42,175 nt of DNA, taken from assembly GCA_934292725.1 (NCBI GenBank), contig CAKQXY010000032.1, positions 1 to 42,175 on the forward strand, read 5' to 3'. Below are positions 32,070-39,921 of the stretch, piece by piece. A model generated the notes under the pieces. The model did no database searches and was not told the DNA's origin. It saw only the letters and a list, made by a program, of their open reading frames with translations. Within the stretch, counting starts at the first letter, position 1; each line of letters opens with the position of its first letter. The position numbers and the translations under genes were made by a program. Origin of the DNA: an uncultured Lachnospiraceae bacterium. Its GTDB lineage: Bacteria > Bacillota > Clostridia > Lachnospirales > Lachnospiraceae.

Positions 32070-33116
32070 TTATTTCTCGTTAATCTGTTTCAGGACACGC
32101 AGATCCGATCCAAACAGCATCTTGATGTTGTTGATACCATACTTAAGCATTGCAGTACGCTCAAGACCGATACCAAATGCAAAACCGCTGTATTCTTCGG
32201 AATCGATGCCACAGTTTTCAAGGACTTTCTTATTTACTACGCCAGCACCAAGAATTTCGATCCAGCCAGTTCCCTTACACAAATTACAGCCCTTGCCGCC
32301 GCACTCAAAGCAGCTGCAGTCAACCTCTACAGACGGCTCTGTAAATGGGAAGTAGGACGGACGAAGACGGGTCACTGTTCCCTCTCCGTAAATTTTCTTT
32401 ACAAACAGATCAAGCATACCCTTTAAATCAGACAGAGTAATTCCCTTGTCAACAACAAGACCTTCCATCTGATGGAACATTGGAGAATGAGTCGCATCAT
32501 CATCAGAACGGAATACTCTTCCTGGAGATAAAATCTTGATCGGCGGCTTCTTGTTCTCCATAACATGAATCTGACCTGCAGAGGTCTGTGTACGAAGCAA
32601 GAACTCTGGTGACAGATAGAAAGTATCCTGCATATCTCTTGCCGGATGATCCTTCGGAGTGTTCAGTGCCGTAAAGTTATAGTAATCATTTTCAATCTCT
32701 GCTCCCTCATAGACCTCAAAGCCCATACCTGCAAAGATATCGATTAACTGGTTGCGAACAAGTGTAATCGGATGAAGATTTCCAACGCCAGTCTCATCTG
32801 CCGGAAGTGTCAGGTCGATTTTTTCAGACTCATAGCGGCGCTGCAACTCTAACTGCTTCATCTTCTCTTCCATCTTGGAGAAACGATCAATCGCCCACTC
32901 CTTTAACTCGTTTACTGACTTTCCGTATCCTGCGCGCTCCTCTGGTGCAAGATTTCTCATTTCCTTCATCAGCTCACTGATCTTACTCTTTTTTCCTTCA
33001 AGATAAGAGCTTCTGAACTCATACAGTTCCTTAGAATTGGACAATCCTTCCAGTCCGGTCTCAATCTTCTCCTTCAGAGCAGCAAGATTGTCGGACAGCT
33101 TGTGTGTTTCCTGCAT
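32070..33116 (-). CDS. pheS: Phenylalanyl-tRNA synthetase alpha subunit PheS
   Basis: The catalytic alpha chain that charges tRNA-Phe, 348 residues. It has an N-terminal coiled coil, then the class II core: HPITLVRNQLIDIFAGMGFEVYEGAEIENDYYNF in adjoining stretches, motif 2 GRVFRSDDDATHSPMFHQMEG, FTEPSVEVDCSCFECGGKGC, and motif 3 FAFGIGLERTAMLKYGI. AGGAAAGG precedes the ATG. The leader contains a T-box and then an inverted-repeat element, described separately. Confidence 0.97.
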   Translation of the reverse strand: MQETHKLSDNLAALKEKIETGLEGLSNSKELYEFRSSYLEGKKSKISELMKEMRNLAPEERAGYGKSVNELKEWAIDRFSKMEEKMKQLELQRRYESEKIDLTLPADETGVGNLHPITLVRNQLIDIFAGMGFEVYEGAEIENDYYNFTALNTPKDHPARDMQDTFYLSPEFLLRTQTSAGQIHVMENKKPPIKILSPGRVFRSDDDATHSPMFHQMEGLVVDKGITLSDLKGMLDLFVKKIYGEGTVTRLRPSYFPFTEPSVEVDCSCFECGGKGCNLCKGTGWIEILGAGVVNKKVLENCGIDSEEYSGFAFGIGLERTAMLKYGINNIKMLFGSDLRVLKQINEK

Positions 33117-33152
33117 ATAACCTTTCCTCTGCTTTCTTAAATGTTGCTTTTT

Positions 33153-33161
33153 CTATGGGAC
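33153..33161 (-). other. Third copy of the T-box terminator arm sequence
   Basis: On the minus-strand RNA the 9-mer GUCCCAUAG lies about 40 nt before pheS. It is perfectly complementary to CUAUGGGAC, the 3' arm of the T-box terminator (33351-33343), and repeats most of the 5' arm at 33378-33371. The flanking stretch TT(A/G)TTCGTCCCATA is also shared with the T-box antiterminator region. It may be a leftover duplication or an additional pairing partner. Confidence 0.6.
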
Positions 33162-33172
33162 GAACAAATATA

Positions 33173-33331
33173 GTAATTATTCAGAACCCCCTTCGCAAAA
33201 TGCCTCTGCGAGGCAGACACATCTTCGATGTGCTTATTTTGCTCATGTGGTTACTTCGCCATATAAAATTGCTATGCTGTTTGAATGCAAGCATTCACAG
33301 CAAGCAATTTTGCATGGCTCTGAATAATTAC
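33173..33331. repeat. 159-bp MITE-like palindromic element in the pheS leader
   Basis: Perfect 13-bp terminal inverted repeats, GTAATTATTCAGA (33173-33185) and TCTGAATAATTAC (33319-33331), enclose two strongly folded modules. One is a three-way junction: GCAAAAT/ATTTTGC stem, GCCTC/GAGGC arm, CACATC/GATGTG arm. The other is a long hairpin: GCCAT/ATGGC, AAATTGCT/AGCAATTT, GCTGT/ACAGC and TGAATGC/GCATTCA. CAAATA occurs just outside both ends (33165-33170 and 33332-33337), a possible target duplication. There is no ORF or transposase. It lies entirely between the T-box terminator and pheS, so it is transcribed whenever read-through occurs. Confidence 0.7.
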
Positions 33332-33336
33332 CAAAT

Positions 33337-33608
33337 AAAAAAGTCCCATAGAGGCTTTTTTCAAAACCTTTATGGGACGAATAAATCCGCGGTACCACCC
33401 ATGTTCGGATTATAAAAATTATTACAATCCGCACTTGATCTGCCATAATGCAGCAGCTGCATCCACTTAGCTTTTGTCATAAACAAAATTTTCGTGGAAG
33501 ACTCCAATGCTGAAATTCATCTGTAGGCGGATGGCAGCACTCTCAGCAGGTTATGCGGCCTCTCTGGAAAACCGAATGATACAGACTACTTACACATTTT
33601 CTCAGTCA
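33337..33608 (-). promoter_or_regulatory. T-box riboswitch (tRNA-Phe) controlling pheST
   Basis: The minus-strand leader has the conserved T-box core UGGUACCGCG (33397-33388). A terminator follows: 5' arm GUCCCAUA near 33378-33371, 3' arm CUAUGGGAC 33351-33343, then U6. Upstream is a long Stem I region with AGAGAGG near its 5' side. A UUC phenylalanine codon (33514-33512) stands in AUGAAUUUCAGC, the likely specifier. Uncharged tRNA-Phe should bind and favour the antiterminator, raising PheST synthesis. Confidence 0.92.
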
Positions 33609-33614
33609 TCGTTT

Positions 33615-33642
33615 ATTATAACAGTTTTCAAAGAGAAGTCAA
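33615..33642 (-). promoter_or_regulatory. Promoter of the pheST T-box transcript
   Basis: TTGACT (33642-33637), a 16-bp spacer and TATAAT (33620-33615) on the minus strand. The -35 box overlaps the last codons of the hybrid kinase gene, directly after a run of eight G. Confidence 0.8.
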
Positions 33643-35850
33643 CCCCCCCCGACCTGCCTTGATGTTTTGAATTGCCTTTCCAAGCACCTTCATCTCGACT
33701 GGTTTTGACACATGAGCATTCATGCCTGCTGAAAACGACTTCTGAATATCTTCTGAAAAGGCATTTGCTGTCATGGCAATGATCGGTATTGTCTTTGCCA
33801 TTGGATGTTTACTGTTTCTAATGGCCTTTGTTGCCTCATAGCCATTCATCACTGGCATCTGAATATCCATTAGGATCATATCATACTCACCTGGCTGTGA
33901 CTTTTCAAATGCTTCTACTACTTTTTCACCGTTCTCACAAATCTGGCACTTCGCGCCTTCAATGTCTAACAGTTCCTTTAAAATTTCTGCATTTAATTCA
34001 TTGTCTTCTGCACATAAAAAGCACATTCCATTAAGAATCGTCTCATCCTGCTTTTCATCTTCAATCTGCTCTGGCTGGTAAACCTCTTTATTTTCAGCAA
34101 TCTTGAAATCAACTATTACCTCAAAACAGCTTCCCTTGCCTTTTTCACTTTTCACCTCGATTGTTCCGCCCATTGCCTGAATCAGATTTTTACTGATTGC
34201 CATGCCAAGGCCAGTTCCCTGGATTTTATTTATAACTGAGTTTTCCTCACGCGTAAATGAGTCGAAGATCTTATCCTGAAATTCTTCGCTCATGCCAATA
34301 CCGTTATCTTTAACAATGAAACGAAATTTTGCATAGACAGATGAATTTGTCTGACATTCTTCTGCAAAGAACTGAATCTTTCCGCCTTCCTGAGTATACT
34401 TGATTGCATTTGACATAAGATTATTGAATACCTGCATCAAACGCACACTGTCACCGTTTAGCCACTCATGATGAATATGTTCCTTTGTGATCAGCAGCGT
34501 CTGATTTTTTGCATCTGTCTGCGGCCTAAACAAGATCTCAATTCTTCTTAGCATTTCTGAAATTGAAAAATCAACAAAGTTAAGCGTTGTCTTGCCTGAT
34601 TCAATTTTACTCATATCTAAAACATCGTTAATTAGTCCAAGAAGATGCTGCGATGATACCTCTATCTTCTTTGCATATTCTTTTACTTTAGCTGCATTAT
34701 CCACATCATGCTCAATCAGCGCCGTGATTCCTATAATGGCATTCATCGGTGTTCTGATATCATGTGACATATTAGCAAGGAAAGTACTCTTTGAACGATT
34801 TGCTTCCCTCGCCATATCTAGTGCCTCTGCTAATTTATGATTATTTTCCCGCTCCAGATCTAATACCTTCTTTTGCTGAATATGAATCATAGTTGATACT
34901 ACAGCTACAAGAACTATCACCATAATCATTGCAAAGCTAAGCACAATAACCATCACTGTTTTTGTAAGGCGAACAGTATTCACCGCGACACATGATGCCG
35001 GAACCATAAAAAGGATAGTCCATTCTGCATAATCCAGATTTGCAATTGCATAATAATATTCCACACCATCTAAGACTGCACTTGAATACGCTGAGCCTGT
35101 CTCCTCTAGCTGCTTTAATGTTTTATTGAAATCCTGATTATGATAATACTTCATCTGCTTTAAAACACTGTAAATATTGTAGCCGTGAACTAGTTCCACT
35201 GTGCTGCTGTTAAAAAGCTTCATGCCATCTTCATCTAACACATAAACGCTGTTTTCATTATTATAAGCACTGCAGTTGAAATACTTATTCAAGCGCTTCA
35301 TATTCTGCATTGTTCCATAATAAATAATTGTTATATCTTTTTGATTATCATCTTGTACAGTTACCGGAGTATCAAGCTCGTACAAATACACCATGCTGCT
35401 TTCACTAGAAGTCATTGTATTAGATACATAATTTACTTGTCTTGGCGCACTTTCAAGATATTTGATTTCTCTCATAAGCCCATGAGGTCCATCTGACTTA
35501 TAATATTTTCCTGTACTGTCTACTGCGATCAGGCTCATATCGTTTGCCTGCATTTCACTAATGACTTCCTGTTTTTCCATAAAGTCATAAAGATCATTAA
35601 TAGTCCCAAGTGAAGCTGCCTTCAGTGTATTTTTCTGAATGCCAGCTCTCTCCCAGTTATTTCCAACCGCATCATTTAGTCCTGAAAAAAGCTGCTTCGT
35701 CACCTCACTCATCTGACCAAGCCGCTCATCATACAGAATTTTATCAATATAATTAGTAAAAAAGCAGAGAAATCCAGACACGCAAAGAAGGATTACCATA
35801 AGTAATCCTCCTAAGCTTAACACTTTCTTTTTGCCTGGATACTTTTGCAT
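33628..35850 (-). CDS. Hybrid sensor histidine kinase/response regulator
   Basis: A 740-residue membrane sensor. Order: membrane helix near 12-36, an external sensor region of about 250 residues (probably Cache-like), a second helix near 290-315, a coiled segment, HisKA with the phospho-histidine in FLANMSHDIRTPMNAIIG, HATPase_c with FNNLMSNAIKYTQEGG and DNGIGMSEEFQDKIFDSF, then a C-terminal receiver with AEDNELNAEIL, the phospho-Asp in MILMDIQMPVMNG and AMTANAF. The ATG at 35850 has GAGGGAG 9 nt upstream; an ATG seven codons earlier has none. It follows the solute-binding protein gene by 37 bp, which probably supplies its ligand-bound partner. No HPt domain or output regulator is adjacent. 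Confidence 0.9.
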   Translation of the reverse strand: MQKYPGKKKVLSLGGLLMVILLCVSGFLCFFTNYIDKILYDERLGQMSEVTKQLFSGLNDAVGNNWERAGIQKNTLKAASLGTINDLYDFMEKQEVISEMQANDMSLIAVDSTGKYYKSDGPHGLMREIKYLESAPRQVNYVSNTMTSSESSMVYLYELDTPVTVQDDNQKDITIIYYGTMQNMKRLNKYFNCSAYNNENSVYVLDEDGMKLFNSSTVELVHGYNIYSVLKQMKYYHNQDFNKTLKQLEETGSAYSSAVLDGVEYYYAIANLDYAEWTILFMVPASCVAVNTVRLTKTVMVIVLSFAMIMVIVLVAVVSTMIHIQQKKVLDLERENNHKLAEALDMAREANRSKSTFLANMSHDIRTPMNAIIGITALIEHDVDNAAKVKEYAKKIEVSSQHLLGLINDVLDMSKIESGKTTLNFVDFSISEMLRRIEILFRPQTDAKNQTLLITKEHIHHEWLNGDSVRLMQVFNNLMSNAIKYTQEGGKIQFFAEECQTNSSVYAKFRFIVKDNGIGMSEEFQDKIFDSFTREENSVINKIQGTGLGMAISKNLIQAMGGTIEVKSEKGKGSCFEVIVDFKIAENKEVYQPEQIEDEKQDETILNGMCFLCAEDNELNAEILKELLDIEGAKCQICENGEKVVEAFEKSQPGEYDMILMDIQMPVMNGYEATKAIRNSKHPMAKTIPIIAMTANAFSEDIQKSFSAGMNAHVSKPVEMKVLGKAIQNIKAGRGGLTSL
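33643..33650 (-). repeat. Run of eight G at the 3' end of the hybrid kinase gene
   Basis: C8 on the plus strand, G8 in the coding sense, encoding the Gly-Gly near the C-terminus. Loss of one base would end the protein at the TGA inside TTGACT; the receiver domain would stay intact. It directly abuts the pheST -35 box. Confidence 0.7.
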
Positions 35851-35887
35851 ACCAATATTCTCCCTCAACATTTGTTATACCATACCA

Positions 35888-37738
35888 CTATTTGCCAGAC
35901 GAAGCTTCATCAAAAGAAATCTCTTTCCATGCAATGTCCTTAGCTGAATATTCCTCAAACTGACTGAAATATTCCTTTGCCGCCTCTATGCCCACAATGC
36001 CTGAATCTTCAATATTTCCTTCTTTTTTAACCTCATCAGAAGCACCGCAGATCACAACCTTATAGACAGCATTCTCATCAAGTGAAAAACCTTCAGGCGC
36101 TGCCAGCACATATGGATATGTTATACCAATGTTATATTTGTCATAACCTTGCTCTGCCAGTTCCTTTACACGCTTTCCTGTCAGTGTAACTGTCTGTATC
36201 GTGCCGTTCCATCCTGTTGGACAAATGATAGAGACAGTCATCTCTGTCACATCATGGGGCACTAAAAATCCACTTATACCATCATTATTTTGATTTGAAT
36301 TATTAGCTTCCCTGATATATTTATTTTCAGAAATAAGTGCCAGATCAGCGCCAACTGCCTCTCCAAAACAGGTGCCTATTAGTCTTGCGCAGTCGTCCTG
36401 CTCAATCTTTTCCGTTACCTTTGTAAATACCTCTGGTGTATCATTAACAATTGCATCCTGACCTGCGTCAAAGACCTGCTCTATCTGCTTTAATGTACTC
36501 TTGCCCTGAATAAATGAAATCATTTCATTTCCAATGTCTACAATCGCATTTTCCCATCCCGAATAAAGAAGAGGAGCTGTATATCCATTGTCAATATCGT
36601 CTTTGATAGAATAATAATAATTATCCTCTGGAATTTGATATTCCTTTAATGGCAGCAGGCTTGATTTAATTCTCGATTCACCCATCAACAACTTCGTACC
36701 TTCAACAGTAGACAATACCTCAAGCACATGAACTGCATCCTCTAGCTTTTGCGCGTTCTCTTTTTCGCCAAGCTTTTTATTCAATCCGTAAAACCTAGTT
36801 GTCTGCAAAATATAAGTATTCTGATCTCCTTTTTCGGACAAATACGGCATCAGGCGAAACTCATCATCCGTATCAGCCTCTATAATTCCATTTGAAGAGC
36901 CAATCATAAAAAGTGTATTTCCCTCCATCATCTCTTCGCGTGTCTTTACATCATCATCTGGATCTCCATCTCCGCTTAGCATACCGATATCACGCCATCT
37001 CTGCAAAAGCTCCATACATTCCATCATTTCCTTGCTGTCTGCAAGTGTCGTCTTTCCGCTCAGAAAATCTTCCTGCCATTTTCTGCCGTCTAATGTGCTA
37101 AGATATCCAGTATCTGCGATATTGCAAAGATACTGGAAACCACTTCCTGGGTACTGTATCTGATTAAGACATAGCTTGTAGCCGGCTTCCTCTACCTTCG
37201 GTGCCAGCTCCTCTAATTCCTCTAACGAAGTAGGAAGTGTCCATCCATTTTCGTCAAGAATTGTTTTATTATACGTAATACCAAAACAGGTATAAAAACT
37301 TGGCAGCAAATAAATCGCACCATTATCTATTACCTCACGGATTCTGGCCTCTGCATACGCATCTGTAAACGCATAGCCTGATAAGTCAAGAAGCGTATCA
37401 CTTAAATCCTCTAATTCCGGCATATATGCTGTTCTTAATACGATATCTGTAGCTTCGCCTGCATAAAGTGATTCCGTCAAAAACTCCGTTGCATTAGTTC
37501 CGTTATAAACTTCAAACTGCAGATTGATCTCAGGATATTTTTCATGAACCAAATCACGAAATTCCTCTACATCCTGATAAATTACCATCATCGTGATTGG
37601 CTCATGCTCACTTGATAACGACAGACTGCTGTAATTTTTTTGATCTGTCTTTATACCATTTGCCTTTGCGCTTCCTGATACAAGACTCACCAAACCTGCC
37701 GTGACCAAGAGCATACTAACTGCTTTCTTTTTTTTCAT
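35888..37738 (-). CDS. Extracellular solute-binding protein with a 5'-nucleotidase-like C-terminal domain
   Basis: A secreted 616-residue protein. An N-terminal signal peptide (KKKKAVSMLLVTAGLVSLVSG, cleavage likely after AKA near 26) has no lipobox. Residues about 45-440 form a family 1 solute-binding fold (ITMMVIYQDVEEFRDLV, CFGITYNKTILDENGWTLPTSLEEL, MEGNTLFMIGSSNGI). The last 160 residues resemble a 5'-nucleotidase C-terminal domain (CARLIGTCFGEAVGADLALISEN, TVTLTGKRVKELAEQGYD). No ABC permease or ATPase is nearby; instead a hybrid histidine kinase gene follows after 37 bp. It is more likely a ligand-presenting sensor partner than a transport protein (inference). Confidence 0.75.
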   Translation of the reverse strand: MKKKKAVSMLLVTAGLVSLVSGSAKANGIKTDQKNYSSLSLSSEHEPITMMVIYQDVEEFRDLVHEKYPEINLQFEVYNGTNATEFLTESLYAGEATDIVLRTAYMPELEDLSDTLLDLSGYAFTDAYAEARIREVIDNGAIYLLPSFYTCFGITYNKTILDENGWTLPTSLEELEELAPKVEEAGYKLCLNQIQYPGSGFQYLCNIADTGYLSTLDGRKWQEDFLSGKTTLADSKEMMECMELLQRWRDIGMLSGDGDPDDDVKTREEMMEGNTLFMIGSSNGIIEADTDDEFRLMPYLSEKGDQNTYILQTTRFYGLNKKLGEKENAQKLEDAVHVLEVLSTVEGTKLLMGESRIKSSLLPLKEYQIPEDNYYYSIKDDIDNGYTAPLLYSGWENAIVDIGNEMISFIQGKSTLKQIEQVFDAGQDAIVNDTPEVFTKVTEKIEQDDCARLIGTCFGEAVGADLALISENKYIREANNSNQNNDGISGFLVPHDVTEMTVSIICPTGWNGTIQTVTLTGKRVKELAEQGYDKYNIGITYPYVLAAPEGFSLDENAVYKVVICGASDEVKKEGNIEDSGIVGIEAAKEYFSQFEEYSAKDIAWKEISFDEASSGK

Positions 37739-37833
37739 ATAATATCCCTTCCGATTAGCAACCTGATTATCAATAATTGCTTATTTTAAACATTTCTAGT
37801 ATACGCTTCTGATTGGCTTATTGCAAGAACTTT

Positions 37834-39708
37834 TCACCGTTTTGCATGGTTAATTTCCTTATCTGCATACATGCGTTTATCAGCAATCTTTTGGATATCT
37901 GATGCGCAGCCGGCATCATCTGGATAGACAGCACTTCCGCAGCTAATTCCTATCTTGATCGTATAACCATCAAACTCATATGGTTCTCCAATCAGCTTTT
38001 TTATACGCTCAATTCGCTTTTCACAAATCTGTGCATCCAGATTTCCTTTTATGATAAGCATAAATTCGTCTCCGCCAATGCGAAAGGCATAATCATTGCT
38101 TCTAATACACATAAGCAGTCTTTTTGCCACTTCCTTTAAAACCTTATCACCCATCTCATGACCATATGTATCATTTACAGGCTTAAAAAGATCAAGATCC
38201 ATATAAAACAGAGCATAAGGTGTTTTCTTGTCATCTCTTATTTCCATCATTTTTTCAAAATAACGTTTATTAAAAAGACCTGTAAGTGCATCTGTATTAG
38301 CAAGGTTTTCAAGCTCATGCTGCTGTCCCATATCCTGTGAAACAAGCATGATTTTTGTAAGCGTATCTTCTTCCCACTCAACCGGAATCACGTTCATAAT
38401 ATAAAATCTACTTTTATCTCTGGCGCAATACTCCAAACAATAAGAATCCTTCTGTTCCTTTATCAGCTGCCGCACATGCTCAATAGAAAGCATATTCGTA
38501 AACTTTGCATTTTCTCCATCTGTCAATATTGTATATTGATCGGAAATTTCCTTAATAAATTGGTCATAAGCTCCTTTTTTCGGATAAAGATATTTGCCTC
38601 GCTTGTCTTCATATTCGTAGCTATTATTTTTCAAATCGCAAATTGCAAAACAGTCAACAATCTGCGAAATTCCCCAAAACAGCTGATCAGAAATTTCCCT
38701 TTTCTTTTCCGCCTTGATGCGCTCGTCCGCCTCTTTTTGGAGCTGCGCCTTTGCACGCTGCTTCATTAAAATGACAACTCCAATCATTATACATGTTTCC
38801 ATCATACACAACAAAACGATAGTCGTTCCCTGAACCATTCTCATACTAGAGTCAACAACACTCTTTTCCACAATACCTACAATTGACCAATCCTTGATTC
38901 CTACAGGCTGATAGGCAAGATAATATTCTGATTTTTGATATTTAAACGAAACACTTCCCTCGCCCTTTATTGGCACATTTTTCTTCATGTGCTCCAGATA
39001 CTGTTTGTTATAGAACTGCGTTTTTTCCTGAATAAAATCAAAAATATTGTCAAAGTCCTCTGCAAACTGCGTCTCTGGTTCAAGTGACATAATCACTGTT
39101 CCATCAGAATCGACTATGTAACAATCACTTTTATTATTATATACGCCTCCTCCGATCAAGTTTTCCACAACGCTGTTATCATACGTGACAGCAAGTGCTG
39201 TATATGTCACGTCATTTAACTCAATGGGATCTGATGGAACTGCAAACAAGATTTTAGTTTCTCCATCACTTGCGACATAGCTTGATACAATAGGCGCATT
39301 TTCTTTATAAAGTGCTTCAAATGCAGCCTTCACATGATCTGCCGTTCCTCTTCGTCCCTCAATCGTCCAATACTCACAATCTTCATTAAAAACATAAAAA
39401 TCGCTGTACTTCCAGTTTTCGCGGTTATTGACAAAATCACTCCAGTCCTCTTGTGTATCTTGTTCTTTTTTATCCTGTTCTTCTAAGCGATAATTCAGAT
39501 AACTGCCCCAATCCTCAAGCGCATTCCAATTGCGCTGCGCAAACATCAAAAAGGTTTTATCAAGCTGTTCATATGTAGAGAGCAGTCCCTGCGTACTTTC
39601 CTGATAAAACTTCTGACCAATATAATTATTATAACGTTCAATACTAACAAATATAATTGTAAGCAATGCAGCTGATATCAAAAAATACTTCCTTTTCTTT
39701 CTCATCAT
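37834..39708 (-). CDS. Membrane diguanylate cyclase (Cache-GGDEF)
   Basis: A 624-residue protein that should make cyclic di-GMP. Order: membrane helix near 5-25, an external Cache-like sensor region of about 260 residues, a second helix near 288-312, a linker with a possible PAS-like segment, and a GGDEF domain (about 455-620) beginning NTDALTGLFNKRYFEKM. The active-site motif FRIGGDEF is intact, and RSND five residues before it forms the inhibitory I-site (RxxD), so the enzyme is likely active and feedback-controlled. The ATG at 39708 has AGGAGG 7 nt upstream; a start six codons earlier overlaps that site. It is upstream of the solute-binding gene on the same strand, 95 bp away. Confidence 0.9.
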   Translation of the reverse strand: MMRKKRKYFLISAALLTIIFVSIERYNNYIGQKFYQESTQGLLSTYEQLDKTFLMFAQRNWNALEDWGSYLNYRLEEQDKKEQDTQEDWSDFVNNRENWKYSDFYVFNEDCEYWTIEGRRGTADHVKAAFEALYKENAPIVSSYVASDGETKILFAVPSDPIELNDVTYTALAVTYDNSVVENLIGGGVYNNKSDCYIVDSDGTVIMSLEPETQFAEDFDNIFDFIQEKTQFYNKQYLEHMKKNVPIKGEGSVSFKYQKSEYYLAYQPVGIKDWSIVGIVEKSVVDSSMRMVQGTTIVLLCMMETCIMIGVVILMKQRAKAQLQKEADERIKAEKKREISDQLFWGISQIVDCFAICDLKNNSYEYEDKRGKYLYPKKGAYDQFIKEISDQYTILTDGENAKFTNMLSIEHVRQLIKEQKDSYCLEYCARDKSRFYIMNVIPVEWEEDTLTKIMLVSQDMGQQHELENLANTDALTGLFNKRYFEKMMEIRDDKKTPYALFYMDLDLFKPVNDTYGHEMGDKVLKEVAKRLLMCIRSNDYAFRIGGDEFMLIIKGNLDAQICEKRIERIKKLIGEPYEFDGYTIKIGISCGSAVYPDDAGCASDIQKIADKRMYADKEINHAKR

Positions 39709-39790
39709 CCTCTTGCCTCCTCTCATGTATCTTTACTTCTAAGAGCACTCGCACAATTAATTTTGCACTTCTACAAGTTTCCTTTTTTCC

Positions 39791-39819
39791 ATTATACTAT
39801 GATTTTTTTCGATTGAAAA
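39791..39819 (-). promoter_or_regulatory. Candidate promoter of the GGDEF gene
   Basis: On the minus strand TTTTCA (39819-39814), a 17-bp spacer and TATAAT (39796-39791), about 83 bp before the ATG. Confidence 0.5.
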
Positions 39820-39872
39820 TAACATTTTTTGTTGAAAGTGATTTTTCTCATGTTCCATTTTTTTTTACTGCA

Positions 39873-39881
39873 TGATATACT
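39873..39881 (+). promoter_or_regulatory. Candidate extended -10 promoter of the deacetylase gene
   Basis: TGA-TATACT (39873-39881) lies 40 bp before the ATG. The -35 is weak (TTCCAT at 39853-39858). It is divergent from the GGDEF promoter. Confidence 0.45.
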
Positions 39882-39921
39882 AATGGAAGTCTAAATTTCT
39901 ATTGATGGGGGATTTCATCCA

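Noticed and set aside
33243..33446. Small open frame inside the pheS leader.
   Set aside because: It coincides with the T-box and folded element and has no convincing start; the RNA structures explain the region.
33643..33650. Frameshift in the hybrid kinase at the G8 run.
   Set aside because: The receiver domain is complete before the run and the frame closes naturally six codons later, so there is no sign of a broken gene.
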